Shown: positions 11,726 to 22,936 of the stretch, piece after piece
Numbering within the stretch: position 1 is the stretch's first letter
Layout of the letters: every line of letters begins with the position of its first letter
From: Rhineura floridana
Taxonomy: Eukaryota; Chordata; Lepidosauria; Squamata; Rhineuridae
Direction of reading: 5' to 3'
Length of the DNA stretch: 64,000 bases
NCBI RefSeq assembly: GCF_030035675.1
Contig: NC_084482.1
Span: forward strand, 229,220,943-229,284,942
Program-made: the position numbers and the translations under genes
The notes under the pieces: model-generated
Seen by the model: the letters and a program-made list of their open reading frames with translations, nothing else
Database searches by the model: none
Told to the model about the DNA's origin: nothing

Positions 11726-14700
11726 TTATATCAATGCAATTAATATATTGCAACGTGTAACCACGGGTTGGAAACTCATGATACTTGGTATTGCTGAGAA
11801 ACTCAAAACATAATCATTAAACTTTGCCGGCTTGGTCTTAATTCTTTGAGACCTCCGGTATATCTTATTGTTTTCTTCTAAATTTGCTGAAGAAGCTACA
11901 GTACTGAAAGAATCAATTTCGGCAATTCCCTGCGGCTCAAACACCCTGCTTTGTGTCCCTTCATTATGAGAGCTTGAAAATATGTCTACATCCATGAATA
12001 GAGAGATCGGATTGAACTCCGTTGCTAAAGGGTTAAGTTCTGATGAGCACTCCAGTGAAATTTCACCATCATCTTCTAATTGAATCCTTGCATCCTTAAA
12101 CTTCTGCCTGGTCCTATTACTAATAGGATCATCTGGATTCCTCACAACAGAATTTTCTTCAATTGAAGAGATAAACCCACAGGGTCTTAACATATCTCAG
12201 TGCAGAGTTCGAATGGGGCCTTCACCACCTTCTGCTTGAACTCTATATATCGGAAGATTTTCATCAATCTGATCCAAAACTGTATGTACAACATGTTCCC
12301 ATCTGTCAGCCAATTTCTGGGTTCCTCGAGGACTCAAATTACGTACTAGGACTCTATCTCCTGGTTCAATGTTGGACCTCACAACTTTGCCATCCCATCT
12401 CCTCTTATTGGCTTGCTGATGCTTTTCACTTTCCTTGGTAGCCAAGTCATACGCATAACGTAGACTGCGTTTCAATTCTTTCACATAGTCCTGATGACTT
12501 ACTTCACTATGTCCCCTAGATTTTATCCCAAAACATAAATCAATAGGCAACAATGGTTGTCTTCCAAACATTAAAAAATAAGGAGATTCTCCTGTAGTAT
12601 CATTCCTTGTGCAGTTGTAAGCATGCACCAATGGTTTTACATACTTTCTCCAGTTAGTTTTGTTACTTGCTTCCAATGTTCCCAACATGTCTAAGAGAGT
12701 ACGATTAAATCTCTCTACAGGATTCCCTCTAGGGTGGTATGGTGTGGTATGTGACTTAGTCCCAGCCAATTTACTCAACTCTACAACTAATTCTGACTCA
12801 AAACTTGCCCCCTGATCACTATGAATTCTTCTAGTGACTAATCCGTAGTGACTAATAAAACTTTCCCACAAGGTGTTTGCTATGGTTCTTGCTGTCTGGT
12901 CTCTAGTGGGATAAGCTTGAGCATGTTTCGTAAAATGATCAGTGATGACTAAAATGGTTTTAATACCTGTTGCATCAGGTTCCAGAGTCAGAAAATCTAT
13001 ACAAACCAATTCCAAGGGAGCATACACTTTAATATTGACTAATTCAGCTGCTCTCTCCACCTTAGCCTTCCTTCGTACACAACGTTCGCAATTACGGCAC
13101 TTCTGCTCTACTGCTTGTGTCATTCTAGGCCAAAAGAATCTATCCCGTGCTAATTCCAAAGTCCTTTCCACTCCAAAGTGGCCCATCTCATCATGGATTC
13201 CTTCTAAAGCTCTCTTCCTATGGGTATAAGGGATCACCAATTGCTCCACTTCCTCTCCCCTCCGTTGTACTTTCCGATAAAGAATGCCATCTGATAAGAA
13301 AAGTCTATGCCACTCTCTTAGATAAAGTCTAGTCTCGTATTCTTCATATTTCTCCTCATCTATGGTAGGTTTATGATTTTGTTCCAAATATTTTATTATT
13401 TTGTTCATATACTTATCTTTCTTCTGCAGCCGTTTCCAATCTGGGGGATTAGTACCCTGTTCATAAAATAGATCATCTCTGCATCCTTGATTTTCATATT
13501 CTTCTGGAATACTATCCTCTGAGGAAGGTAATGTTTCAATAAGATTGCTGTTTCTTCTCGACTCTTTGGATGCAGACTGGTCACAAGAGAGTGCCTGAAC
13601 TTGAATGACTGCTTTGCACATGGCCGCATCCCATGATTTCCAGATTTTAGGATCCTGCTGGCTTCTAGACAACATCTTGGCGATCCGCTCTGTTTGTCTG
13701 ATTCCTTCCTCATCTTCCATAGGAACATGTTCTTGTCTTTGGGAGAGAAAGTCAGCATCTATATTATTCCGTCCAGATCTGTAGACAATTTCAAAATTAT
13801 ATAAGGACAGGGTTGACACCCATCTCTGGCCTGCAGCATCTAGTTTGGCTGAAGTTAACACATATGTCAAGGGGTTATTGTCTGTCATTACTTTAAACTT
13901 AGCCCCATAAAGAAAATCATGAAATTTTTCACAAATAGCCCATTTCAAAGCCAGGAACTCTAACTTGTGCACTGGGTAATTGCATTCACTACGACTCAAT
14001 CCTCTACTGGCATAAGCAATGACACGAAGATTGCCATTCTGGATCTGGTATAATGCTGCTCCTAATCCAGTAGTACTGGCATCTGTATCCAATATATATG
14101 GAAGTCTCCAATCAGCAAACCCCAAAACTGGTGCGGTAGTCAATTTTTGTTTCAAGGTTTCAAAAGCCTTCTGGCAACTAGTATCCCATCTATGTTTGAG
14201 AGATTGGTTCCCAGAACTTCTATTACTTTTAGGATTCCCCGCTAAGAGAGAATTTAATGGCTTAGCTAAAATTGAGTATCTCTGTACAAATCTTCTATAA
14301 TAGCCAGCAAATCCTAAGAATCTCTGAAGCTCCCTAAGAGTATTGGGCACTGGCCAAGTGGTAATGGCATCAGTTTTCTCTTTATCCGGCTCTATCCCTG
14401 CTGCAGATATTACATGGCCCAGATACTTCACCGACGTTTGAAATAACTTACATTTGGCAGGGGCTAATTTCAGTCCATAATTATGAAGTCTCTTCAATAC
14501 CTTTAGAAGCCTTTCCTCATGTTCTTCTTGGGTGGCTGAGAAAATGATCAAATCATCCAAAAACGCAACTACTTCAGTTAAATTTAAGCCATGCATAACA
14601 TTCTCCATCATTCGTTGAAAAGTTGCTGGAGCATTTGTCAGGCTTGGGGCATCATTTTAAATTGCCAATTTCCAAATGGAGTGGTAAAAGCTGTCTTTTG

Positions 14701-14943
14701 ACGATCTGCCGGTTCTACAGGAACTTGATAATATCCGCTCTTCAGGTCCAAGACAGAGAACCACTTAGATCCTGCAAGCAATGCAAATGTCTCCTCTATT
14801 CTAGGTAGGGGGTAAGCATCTTTCTTTGTTAAGTTATTCAATTTTCTATAATCTACCACCATCCTAAGCGCTCCAGATTTTTTTCTTACCAATACCACTG
14901 GGGATGCATACGGGCTGCTGGTTTCTTCAATGACCCCCAACAT
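11726..14943 (-). pseudogene. pol: Gypsy pol: reverse transcriptase, RNase H, integrase
   Basis: Parts in order on the minus strand: reverse transcriptase with KLNNLTKKDAYPLPRIEE, a VLDLKSGYYQV motif and FLDDLIIF (the YxDD-type centre), then RNase H with a YILDTDAS-type motif. The integrase follows, with an HFGVERT/CERC zinc-binding region and a DFLTL...HSDQG core, and last a basic C-terminal tail with RRSQR. This domain order (RT before integrase) is that of Ty3/Gypsy rather than Copia. The product copied element RNA and inserted the DNA. It is a fossil and not continuous as it stands. Confidence 0.9.
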
Positions 14944-14966
14944 AACTAATTCCTGCAGATGTCTTC

Positions 14967-16037
14967 TTAAGTCCTCAAAATCAGCAGGTGAAACACACCT
15001 GGTTCTTTCTCTAAAGGCACATCTCTTGTTAATTCAATTCTATGTGTCACACCCGAGACCTTGCCCAGGTCTAAATCATGTGCTGCAAAAACTCCTGGGG
15101 CTTCACTTGCTATAATTTGTGAAATTCTATTCTGCTCAGACTCACTCAATGTTGAAGCTTCAAAGTTAAGAGGTGAGGATTGTTCTCCTTTATTATTATT
15201 TGCTGTGACAGAATTCTGCATACATAGGGCCTTTGCCCATTCCACCTCACAAGCCTTAGCCACTATTGTGTGAGGGTTCAACACAATATCCCTTGCTGTT
15301 AAATTTTTAATATGCACTCCTATTCTCATATTAGTAGCAGTGAGCTTCACGATCTGTGGAAGAACAGCTAACCCTCCTGGCCCTGCTACTACTTCTGGGT
15401 CTTCCAGAAGGACTGTGGATTCTGGGCCTCGTCCTGGCACCTGTAACATACCTGACACTGTACACGATCCACCAGCTAGGATTTTAACAGGTTTCCTTCG
15501 TTGTAATCGTATCTCACTCCCATCTTCTTCTCCCAACTTCTGGCTTCTTGAAAAATGCCTATAAGCCATCCTCCACTGATATGGCAAGTCTATCTGGTTT
15601 AGAGGGCTGGAAGACTTTGGATTAAAATGAACTTCTGTTACACGTTTCAGTACATTCGTTCCAATAATAGCTGACACCTTTTGGTTCATGCGCTGATCAG
15701 GACATACAAGGGCTAGAATCTCATACCCATCCTCCCTGTCCTTATCATCATGTGGGATCTGCAATGCTAGCATTACAAATCCTATATAAGGCACTAGCTG
15801 ACCTCCAGCTCCTTCTATTGCTAGTATATCACCAATGGGATGCAACTCTCTATGAGACAGGTGATCTTTGTAAAATGTCTCACATACGCAGGTTACTTGG
15901 GACCCAGTATCTATTAAACAACTACATTTTGCCCCATCCAGATATACATAATCATTACATTCTGGTCCTATCCTGCAATATTTCCCTTTCACATTCAGGT
16001 AATCCTTCCTTTTTATAGGCGCACTGATTGGCAACAT
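14967..16037 (-). pseudogene. Gypsy protease and pol N-terminal region
   Basis: On the minus strand it carries a retropepsin-like LIDTGSQVTCV motif near residues 40-50, then a linker leading toward the reverse transcriptase. Its start overlaps the end of gag in another frame by about 80 bases, an arrangement in which Ty3/Gypsy elements commonly express pol by ribosomal frameshifting. Part of the same broken element. Confidence 0.75.
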
Positions 16038-17370
16038 TGCTCTGAGTAATTTCCTTTGCAGCTGTCTGCTTCTGGTCCCTTGTGTTGTTTGTTAAATTCT
16101 GATGAACTAGAGTTGAGTTAGGTTCATTAATACAGTCTCTCTTAAAATGTCCTTTTAATCCGCAATTGAAACACCATAATTCCCTGTTAGGCCTTCTAGC
16201 TGGTTCAGATCTTCTTTTTTCACTATAGGTTTGAGGAAAGACTGACCTTGAACTCCTGAGATCTCTCTGCTGAGCAGACAGTTTGAGCGTAGCCATTTCT
16301 CTCTCAGCTTCTAAATATTTAGTTTTCCAATCTACTTCCCTCTCAATTTGCCCTGCCTCTTTAGGCCTTCCCCTTTCATGCAATTCTTGTTTAAGTTTTC
16401 TCTCTTGTTTATCAAGGATTTCCCGTTTTAAAGATCTTACTGCATAGAGGAGCTCTACATAAGGCACTCCTCTTGGCTTGCTGCCAGAGCCTATTCCTTT
16501 GATTTTGAGGGTAGTTAGCAAAGCCTCATGCCAACAACCTCTAAAGAACTGTTCCTGTACATACAGATTAAACTCCCCTTCTGTTATCCCCTTTTCTTCA
16601 AGAATTTCCATAGCCAAAGCATGCAATCGATTTAAGTATCCTGAAGGAGATTCTTTAACGTGTTGGTAAGTCTCATAAAACTTTGCTCTTAGCTGGGAAA
16701 CTGAAACTATATTACCAAACGCTGTTTCCAATATTGCAAAACATTCTCCTGCTGTAGCTTTCCTTCCTGCTCCTAAAGCTACATGCAATGCAGGTGGGAG
16801 CAAACTCTCTATGATTTTTCTTCTTTTTATGTTTCCAGAGATTTTGCCATCTTCCAGTAGTTCCCTGGCTTGCACTCTCCAAACAGCATAATCTATTTCC
16901 CCAGCTGGTTTGGGTATGAGTCCTGAAAACATTTTAAGTTTCACTCTAAGATCTGCTACTGCAGCCCCAGTTTCACCCTCTCTTTGCAAAACTCTAGCTA
17001 ACAGTTGCTGTTGCAATGCAGGGGAAAGATTTATTGCAGGAGTAGAGGTTGCTATTAGAGTGCTTCTTTCATAATTATCACATGCTTCCTCACCCAAAAA
17101 TGCTGTGACTTCTGCATCTACAGGAATTACCTCCCATTTCCCATGCAGTCTTTTATTCCAGCACTCCCTCCCTATCCTACAAACAGCACTAGGAGTCTGG
17201 AACTCACACAGCAACATTTCTTTACCCCTTCCTTGTATTTCTTGCATTTTAGTGACAATACCATATTTTTGTACAGCATTCTGAACCTCACCCTTCTCAT
17301 CCCCATGGTCTACATTAGTCAGCAATACAGTTCTGTGCAGATCAAAACCCAACTTTCTGCAAACCTCCAT
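15955..17370 (-). CDS. gag: Gypsy gag, PNMA-like
   Basis: This is an open frame of 471 residues. Residues 1-90 look like the RRM-like N-terminal region of PNMA proteins. Residues about 145-310 are a Ty3-type capsid with LKMFSGLIPKPAGEIDYAVWR, RRKIIESLLPPAL and LRAKFYETYQ landmarks. A coiled, charged stretch follows at 330-395, then a single CCHC zinc knuckle (CFNCGLKGHFKRDC) near 425. Vertebrate PNMA genes are known to be domesticated Ty3/Gypsy gags, and this one resembles their source type. The rest of the element is broken, so I treat it as a fossil frame. Confidence 0.8.
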   Translation of the reverse strand: MEVCRKLGFDLHRTVLLTNVDHGDEKGEVQNAVQKYGIVTKMQEIQGRGKEMLLCEFQTPSAVCRIGRECWNKRLHGKWEVIPVDAEVTAFLGEEACDNYERSTLIATSTPAINLSPALQQQLLARVLQREGETGAAVADLRVKLKMFSGLIPKPAGEIDYAVWRVQARELLEDGKISGNIKRRKIIESLLPPALHVALGAGRKATAGECFAILETAFGNIVSVSQLRAKFYETYQHVKESPSGYLNRLHALAMEILEEKGITEGEFNLYVQEQFFRGCWHEALLTTLKIKGIGSGSKPRGVPYVELLYAVRSLKREILDKQERKLKQELHERGRPKEAGQIEREVDWKTKYLEAEREMATLKLSAQQRDLRSSRSVFPQTYSEKRRSEPARRPNRELWCFNCGLKGHFKRDCINEPNSTLVHQNLTNNTRDQKQTAAKEITQSNVANQCAYKKEGLPECEREILQDRTRM

Positions 17371-17429
17371 TACAGCAATTTTATGTTTGCAATTTCACTT
17401 CGAGCCCCACGTTGGTTGGGCGCCACTTT

Positions 17430-17946
17430 TGTACCTCTTTCTTGGGTCCTATGGGGCTCGTTGAAATGAATACTGCAAACACAATTACAATGTTTGTTTT
17501 ATATATATATATATTTAAACAATAACTGAAAGGAACATAACACCATGTATGCCAACAGAATATATCATATATCTTCTTAACATAATAATTCCCAAAGTCC
17601 AATGCATTCGGCAAGACATAATTGAAGAAGTTGCTTGCAGAAAGTCCAGTAGAGAAAATTCGGAAATTTCCAATTGCAAACTTCAAAGCCCTAAATAAAA
17701 TATAATTTAAATTCAAATACATAAAGCCACAAAAGAATTAATTTACTCTTCCCTCCCCTTTTCACACATAATTGTAAAACCCCATTACCTAATTCAAGGG
17801 GACAAGGGCCTAGTCCTTACTCCCTGGCATTAACAGCTCCTTTTCTCTTCAGCTTCCTCACGGTTTGTACTCAACTCCTTAATACAATCCTTCCATAAGG
17901 TTTCTCCACCCACTGGACCAAACCAATATAGCCCATAGGGGTTACA
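17430..17946 (-). repeat. Gypsy 5' LTR
   Basis: 517 bases with TG...CA ends on the minus strand, followed inward by a TGGCGCCCAAC primer-binding start resembling the complement of a tRNA-Lys 3' end. It is near-identical to the LTR at 11128-11640, apart from scattered substitutions and a longer TA run. Confidence 0.9.
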
Positions 17947-18398
17947 CGCTGATCTTGGCATCATAGCATTTGTCTTCATCTGGGTCCTGCGTCATACACT
18001 GACACACAAAATGTTTTCCATCTTGAGTAATGGTGAAATGCTCAACTACAGCTGACTTCATGGGAAGCTTCTTTGACATTTTGAATTGATATTTTTAAAA
18101 ATTTGTCAATCAAAATTTATTTTGAAGCCGGAGTCGGAGTCGGTACATTTCTACCGACTCCGACTCCACCCAAAATTGCTTCCGACTCCATGACTCCGAC
18201 TCCACAGCCCTGCTTACTTTAGTCTTCTTGACATTCAGCTGTAGTCCTGCTTTTGTGCTTTCCTCTTTAACTTTCATCAGCATTTGTTTCAAATCATTAT
18301 TGGTTTCTGCTAGAAACCATAGTTTACTATTTTGTGAATAAATCTATTCTCCCTGCTATGTCCCAGCTCCCACTGAGGCATCTGGTTGGCCGCTCTGA

Positions 18399-18462
18399 GA
18401 ACAGGATGCTGGACTCGATGGGCCACTGGCCTGATCCAGCAGGCTCTTCTTATGTTCTTATG
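18399..18462 (+). mobile_element. CR1 3' tail fragment
   Basis: It has the last 60 bases of CR1, with GATGGGCCACTGGCCTGATC followed by CAGGCTCTTCTTATGTTCTTATG. A very short 5'-truncated insertion. Confidence 0.75.
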
Positions 18463-18471
18463 AGATGCAGC

Positions 18472-18615
18472 TTGTGTTTAATCCTTGTGGGAAAGGGCCA
18501 CAGCTCAGTGGCAGAGCATCTGTTTTGCATGTCGAAGGTCCCAGGGTAAGTTCCCAGCATCTCCAGCTGTAACTGAGCTGGGAGAGAAGACCCTTCTCTG
18601 CCTCAAACATTGCAG
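18472..18615 (+). mobile_element. tRNA-headed SINE
   Basis: A-box-like CACAGCTCAGTGGCAGAGCAT, a degraded B-box at AAGGTCCCAGGGTAAGTTCC, then the CATCTCCAGCTG body shared with the SINE at 9543. No complete tail was seen. Confidence 0.6.
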
Positions 18616-19163
18616 AACTGCTACCAGGGAGGGTGGGAGGGAGGGATAAACTGGCCAAGCACAAGGCAAAGTCCTGTGGCTTTTCCAAATGTATAGCCAG
18701 AGAGAGAGAGAGACAGACCAGCCCCCATTCTATCAAGAGAAGGGAACTGAGTGTAGAGGAGGAGAAAGCGTGAAACCTTTTCTTGTTGGTAAGCTGTGTG
18801 AATTACATTTGTGGGCTCAGTAACACACTGACTTCACTGGACTTTGTGAGTGTCCACAGGCCAGGACATGAGTTGTTGAGTTATTCTGAACTCTTTCTCT
18901 GGGTGGATTTTTTTTCTTTTTAAATGAAAAGTGGAGGGTGTTTCTCCGCAGCAAGGGTGGGGTGTCAATATTTCTCTGATTCTTGGGGTTTGTTTCCTTT
19001 CCCCCAGGGAGAGGTGTAGATTGATCACTGGATGCATCCAATTGTGCCTCTTCAAGTGTCCACTGCTTGGACACTACAGTAAGAGTCTTCACGCAATTCT
19101 GCTCCTATGAATAAAAGGTGGCTTCCTAGGAAGAAGATCCTTTGACCCTGTTGGGAGCTGCAA
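18616..19163. other. 5' flank of the SCAN exon, no gene seen
   Basis: Mostly unique-looking sequence with a GAGA run near 18700. The last 60 bases resemble the leader that precedes SCAN exons, but I cannot fix a start of transcription. Confidence 0.4.
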
Positions 19164-19592
19164 TTGAACCGAGATAAAATGGATGTGTCTTGCCTCACAG
19201 GGTATGGAGCAGGAAGAAGCCCTTGTGCCAACCAGTTGGGGAACTGTGGGGAATTCTGGGAAGGAACTGTGCAGAAGATCCTAAGTTTGGACAGCCACAG
19301 GTCAGATGAGCTGTGCCTACACTTTAGGCATTTCCACTACCCAGAGGCTGCAGAGCCCAGAGAGGTGTGCAGCCGACTCCATGCCCTTTGCTGTCACTGG
19401 CTGAACCCAAAAAGGCACACGAAGACTCAGATGCTGGACCTAGTAGTTCTGGAGCAGTTCTTGGTCATCCTTCCCCCGGAAATGGAGAGCTGGGTCAGAC
19501 ACTGTGGACCAGAGACCAGTTCCCAAGCAGTAGCCCTGGCTGAAGGTTTCCTCCTGAGCCAGGCAAAGCAGAAGAAGCAAGGCAATGAGCAG
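19164..19592 (+). pseudogene. SCAN-domain exon of a decayed SCAN-KRAB zinc-finger gene
   Basis: The frame encodes a SCAN box at residues about 51-133 ([48 protein letters not shown]). SCAN is a leucine-rich dimerisation domain of vertebrate zinc-finger transcription factors. The exon ends at GAGCAG|GTGACA, a plausible donor at 19592/19593. The true N-terminus is unclear because the frame is open upstream of the first Met. SCAN helices look well kept, with Cys and His substitutions (ALCCHW) at positions that usually vary. The KRAB exon is 3.3 kb downstream on the same strand with a CR1 inserted between. The finger exon is broken, so the gene as a whole is dead or reduced to a SCAN-only product. 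Confidence 0.8.
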
Positions 19593-20058
19593 GTGACAGA
19601 GTATTTCATCCCTGTGAAACAGGGTGATAAACATCCCCACAAGTTGCCTGCTTTCTTTTTCTGGGATTCATCTAAAGAAGTGGTGTCCCAGATCCCCTAA
19701 GCTAGTGTCTTTGAATTGATGGGTTGTGTCCCCCTGGAGACAGCCCAAGACACTTGGGGGCAGGGGAAGGGACTGTGAAATTAAATGAAAGGGAAATGAT
19801 GTTGGTGCCATCTAATCTTTTGGGTGCAACAGAAGCTGTGGGGAGAGCCAACCCGGGTATACATTTTAGGGCTAGCATGTGATAGAGTCTAGCTCTCAGA
19901 CTCAGCTGACAAAGTATCCCAGGCTCAGTTTCAAACAGCGTTGAGGAAAACAGGAAGTACCCGGGCAAGGAGGCCAAGTCAGTTGATCCCTCTTCAGTCC
20001 CAAATAACTTTGCTTTGAAAATAAACTGCACTGTAGAAAAAACTGCCATCAAGTAAGG

Positions 20059-20085
20059 TCTCTCTCTCTCTCTCTCTCTCTCTCT
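20059..20085 (+). repeat. TC microsatellite
   Basis: A run of 13 TC units in the intron between the SCAN and KRAB exons. Confidence 0.95.
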
Positions 20086-20133
20086 GAGAGTTAGCCAGTT
20101 GTAAGTCACCCTACTTGTCTGTGGGGCAAAACA

Positions 20134-21597
20134 CCTGGAAAACTGGTAGAAAGTATTATTAAAGCTAGATTAACTAAGCACATAGAAGAACAAGCCTTGC
20201 TGAAGCAGAGCCAGCATGGCTTCTGCAAGGGAAAGTCCTGTCTCAGTAACCTATTAGAATTCTTTGAGAGTGTCAACAAGCATATAGATAGAGATGATCC
20301 AATGGACATAGTGTACTTAGACTTTCAAAAAGCATTTGACAAAGTACCTCACCAAAGGCTTCTGAGGAAGCTTAGCAGTCATGGAATAAGAGGAGAGGTC
20401 TTCTTGTGGATAAGAAATTGGTTAAGAAGCAGAAAGCAGAGAGTAGGAATAAATGGACAGTTCTCCCAATGGAGGGCTGTAGAAAGTGGAGTCCCTCAAG
20501 GATCAGTATTGGGACCTGTACTTTTCAACTTGTTCATTAATGACCTAGAATTAGGAGTGAGCAGTGAAGTGGCCAAGTTTGCTGACGACCCTAAATTGTT
20601 CAGGGTTGTTAAAACAAAAAGGGATTGCGAAGAGCTCCAAAAAGACCTCTCCAAACTGAGTAAATGGGCAGAAAAATGGCAAATGCAATTCAATATAAAC
20701 AAGTGTAAAATTATGCATATTGGAGCAAAAAATCTTAATTTCACATACCCGCTCATGGGGTCTGAACTGGCGGTGACCGACCAGGAGAGAGACCTCGGGG
20801 TTGTAGTGGACAGCACGATGAAAATGTCGACCCAGTGTGCGGCAGCTGTGAAAAAGGCAAATTCCATGCTAGCGATAATTAGGAAAGGTATTGAAAATAA
20901 AACAGCAGATATCATAATGCTGTTGTATAAATCTATGGTGCGGCCGCATTTGGAATACTGTGTACAGTTCTGGTCACCTCATCTCAAAAAGGATATTATA
21001 GAGTTGGAAAAGGTTCAGAAGAGGGCAACCAGAATGATCAAGGGGATGGAGCGACTCCCTTACGAGGAAAGGTTGCAGCATTTGGGGCTTTTTAGTTTAG
21101 AGAAAAGGGGGGTCAGAGGAGACATGATAGAAGTGTATAAAATTATGCATGGCATTGAGACAGTGGATAGAGAAAAGTTCTTCTCCCTCTCTCATAATAC
21201 TAGAACTCGTAGACATTCAAGGAAGCTGAATGTTGGAAGATTCAGGACAGACAAAAGGAAGTACTTCTTTACTCAGCGCTTAGTTAAACTATGGAATTTG
21301 CTCCCACAAGATGCAGTAATGGCCACCAGCTTGGACGGCTTTAAAAGAAGATTAGACAAATTCATGAAGGTCAGGGCTACCAATGGCTACTAGCCATGAT
21401 GGCTGTGCTGTGCCACCCTAGTCAGAGGCAGCATGCTTCTTAAAACCAGTTGCCGGAAGCCCCAGGAGGGGAGAGTGTTCTTGCACTCGGGTCCTGCTTG
21501 CGGGCTTCCCCCAGGCACCTGGTTGGCCACTGTGAGAACAGGATGCTGGACTAGATGGGCCACTGGCCTGATCCAGCAGGCTTTTCTTATGTTCTTA
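20134..21597 (+). mobile_element. 5'-truncated CR1 LINE
   Basis: It starts inside ORF2 and ends with the CR1 tail (CAGGCTTTTCTTATGTTCTTA). A 398-residue frame (20197-21393) covers most of the reverse transcriptase and the C-terminus: LDFQKAFDKVPHQ, GVPQGSVLGP, then FADDPKLF at the catalytic centre. The two aspartates are kept, but Pro replaces the Thr found in the sister copy at 48700. The endonuclease and ORF1 are missing, as is usual for dead-on-arrival LINE copies. It interrupts the intron of the SCAN-KRAB gene. Confidence 0.9.
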
Positions 21598-22936
21598 GGT
21601 GCTCCATGCAATGAGGTACTGGCTCTTGTGAGACAATTTGCTGAGAGATGTAAAAAGTCCTTTCTGTCTGTTGGAGAAACCTCCCCTATTGCCTGATTCC
21701 ATAAGCTATTTGGGTTTTTTAACAATATGGACATGCTAGTACAATACAAAATAAAAGGGATATTTTCTTTCTCTTTTGAAAAGTGCAATACGAAAGAAAA
21801 GGTCATATTTTCTTTGAAGATAACCATCAACACACGTTAAAAACACAAATCCCATCACCTGTCCTTTTTGGGGAGTGTCCCTGCATTCTTTTACACATGT
21901 TTGCGATACCCCTTTTTAAGGTTCTAGCAGATACCAGGAAGAGGCTGCTGACCAGGTCGATCATGCAGGAAAATAGCGAAGGTGCCACATTTCCAGGTAA
22001 GAACATAAGAAAAGGTCCTGAAGTTGGATCAGGCCAAAAGCCCCTTAAAGTCCAGTGTGCTATTCTCACAGTGGCCAACCAGATGCCCCAATCGGAAGCC
22101 CAAACACCAAGTCCGCTAGGCAACTCGGAATAAATCCCTTCCTCAAGCCGAAATACAACAGCCATCAAATTAAACCAAGTAGATAAAGTTGAAAATACTT
22201 CGAGATGTTAAAATAAATAACGCCAATATTTTTATTAGCTCATATATATAGCACTCTTTAAAAAAAGTGGTTTAAAAGAAATAGTACAAAAATTCATAAT
22301 CACTAACACTGATAAAACTGCACAATTACTGTACTGAAACTGTCATCATCAACTCAAGAAAGGCCCTTTACCTTGCCTCATATTTTAAAAAATCCTTAAA
22401 AATTAAACACATTAAGTCTTTATTTTAGGATTTTTAAAAAAATCCGTTTAAGGGAAGAGTGAAGGAGTTTACAAGATCCCCTGTGCATTAAAAATAATAA
22501 ATAGTGACTAAACAGTAGTTTAGAATAATAACGTCCAAACCAGCATTTTGAATTGTGCCTAGGAGCCAATGTGAGGAAAGGGGGGGTTGCACACAAGGAA
22601 CTGAAATGCAAAATGCCGACAAAGGATGCAGCGGAACTCCAGTGGCAAGTCCTTCCAGGCCTTCTCCAATTTGTGGTGGAGTGGAAATGGTTGCTGCTCG
22701 GTCACGTGGTCAGGTAGGACAAGAATCATTGGGGACCTGAGCCTGGATGCCTCTGCCCCCTGCACATCTTCCGCTTTCCTTTTACATCTGTCAAAGCTGC
22801 CTGCTCAGGGCTTGAACGTTACTGAGGGAGCATTGGCTCCTGCGGGAAAACCTTCCGCCTCCTCACCTTTGCTATCTTTTTGGATTGTTACATTACCTGT
22901 CAGGAGAATCTCTCCTCCTCCTTCGTCTTCTTTCAG
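21598..22936. other. Intron with CR1 tail and AT-rich sequence
   Basis: At 22001-22100 a minus-strand CR1 3' tail (AAGAACATAAG...GGATCAGGCC) is seen. 22163-22500 is AT-rich with no recognisable element. 22550-22640 has weak resemblance to L2 coding sequence. No exon is evident before the KRAB acceptor at 22931-22936. Confidence 0.5.

Larger units (their letters stand above)
11128..17946 (-). mobile_element. Ty3/Gypsy LTR retrotransposon, two LTRs, broken
   Basis: The element lies on the minus strand and is about 6.8 kb. It has two LTRs, a tRNA-Lys-like primer-binding stretch just inside the right LTR (17403-17429), gag, protease, reverse transcriptase, RNase H and integrase in Gypsy order, and a purine-rich tract beside the left LTR. 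A 4-base duplication of the hAT target (CACT/CGCT) flanks it. The LTRs differ by about eight substitutions and one TA-repeat length change over about 515 bases, so the insertion is young. It is a fossil with roughly three breaks in its coding region. Confidence 0.9.
10951..18213 (-). mobile_element. hAT-type DNA transposon relic, split by a Gypsy element
   Basis: Ends are CAGGGCTATAGAGTCGG on the left and the complement of CAGGGCTGTGGAGTCGG on the right, typical hAT terminal inverted repeats. An 8-base duplication of BovB target (GTTACTTT/CTTACTTT) flanks them, the hAT size. Own sequence is only 10951-11127 and 17951-18213. On the minus strand from 18079 it encodes the beginning of a BED-finger transposase (FVCQC ... 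NLRRHLQ), then runs straight into the left terminal region, so the catalytic domain is absent. It is a non-autonomous deletion derivative. Confidence 0.75.
10225..18312 (-). mobile_element. BovB (RTE) LINE 3' fragment, host of a nested stack
   Basis: The two BovB pieces are 10225-10950 and 18214-18312. On the minus strand they encode the end of the reverse-transcriptase ORF. The right piece has the LMKVKEESTKAGLQLNVKK segment, and the left has EDLCKFI, LVKDYQYLGTVIN and GRAAVRELGK blocks. An internal loss removes part of the C-terminal region near 10690. The stack is flanked by an imperfect 30-base direct repeat (10195-10224 and 18313-18342) that looks like its target-site duplication. Inside it sit a SINE (10303-10492) and a hAT element (10951-18213). 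Confidence 0.75.

Noticed and set aside
18472-18560. tRNA gene look-alike
   Set aside because: A-box and B-box are present but no cloverleaf or anticodon stem can be completed. It is a SINE head, as are 9543, 10303 and 63572.
19702-20109. Minus-strand open frame ending in an Arg-Glu run
   Set aside because: The run is a translated TC microsatellite, with no domain.
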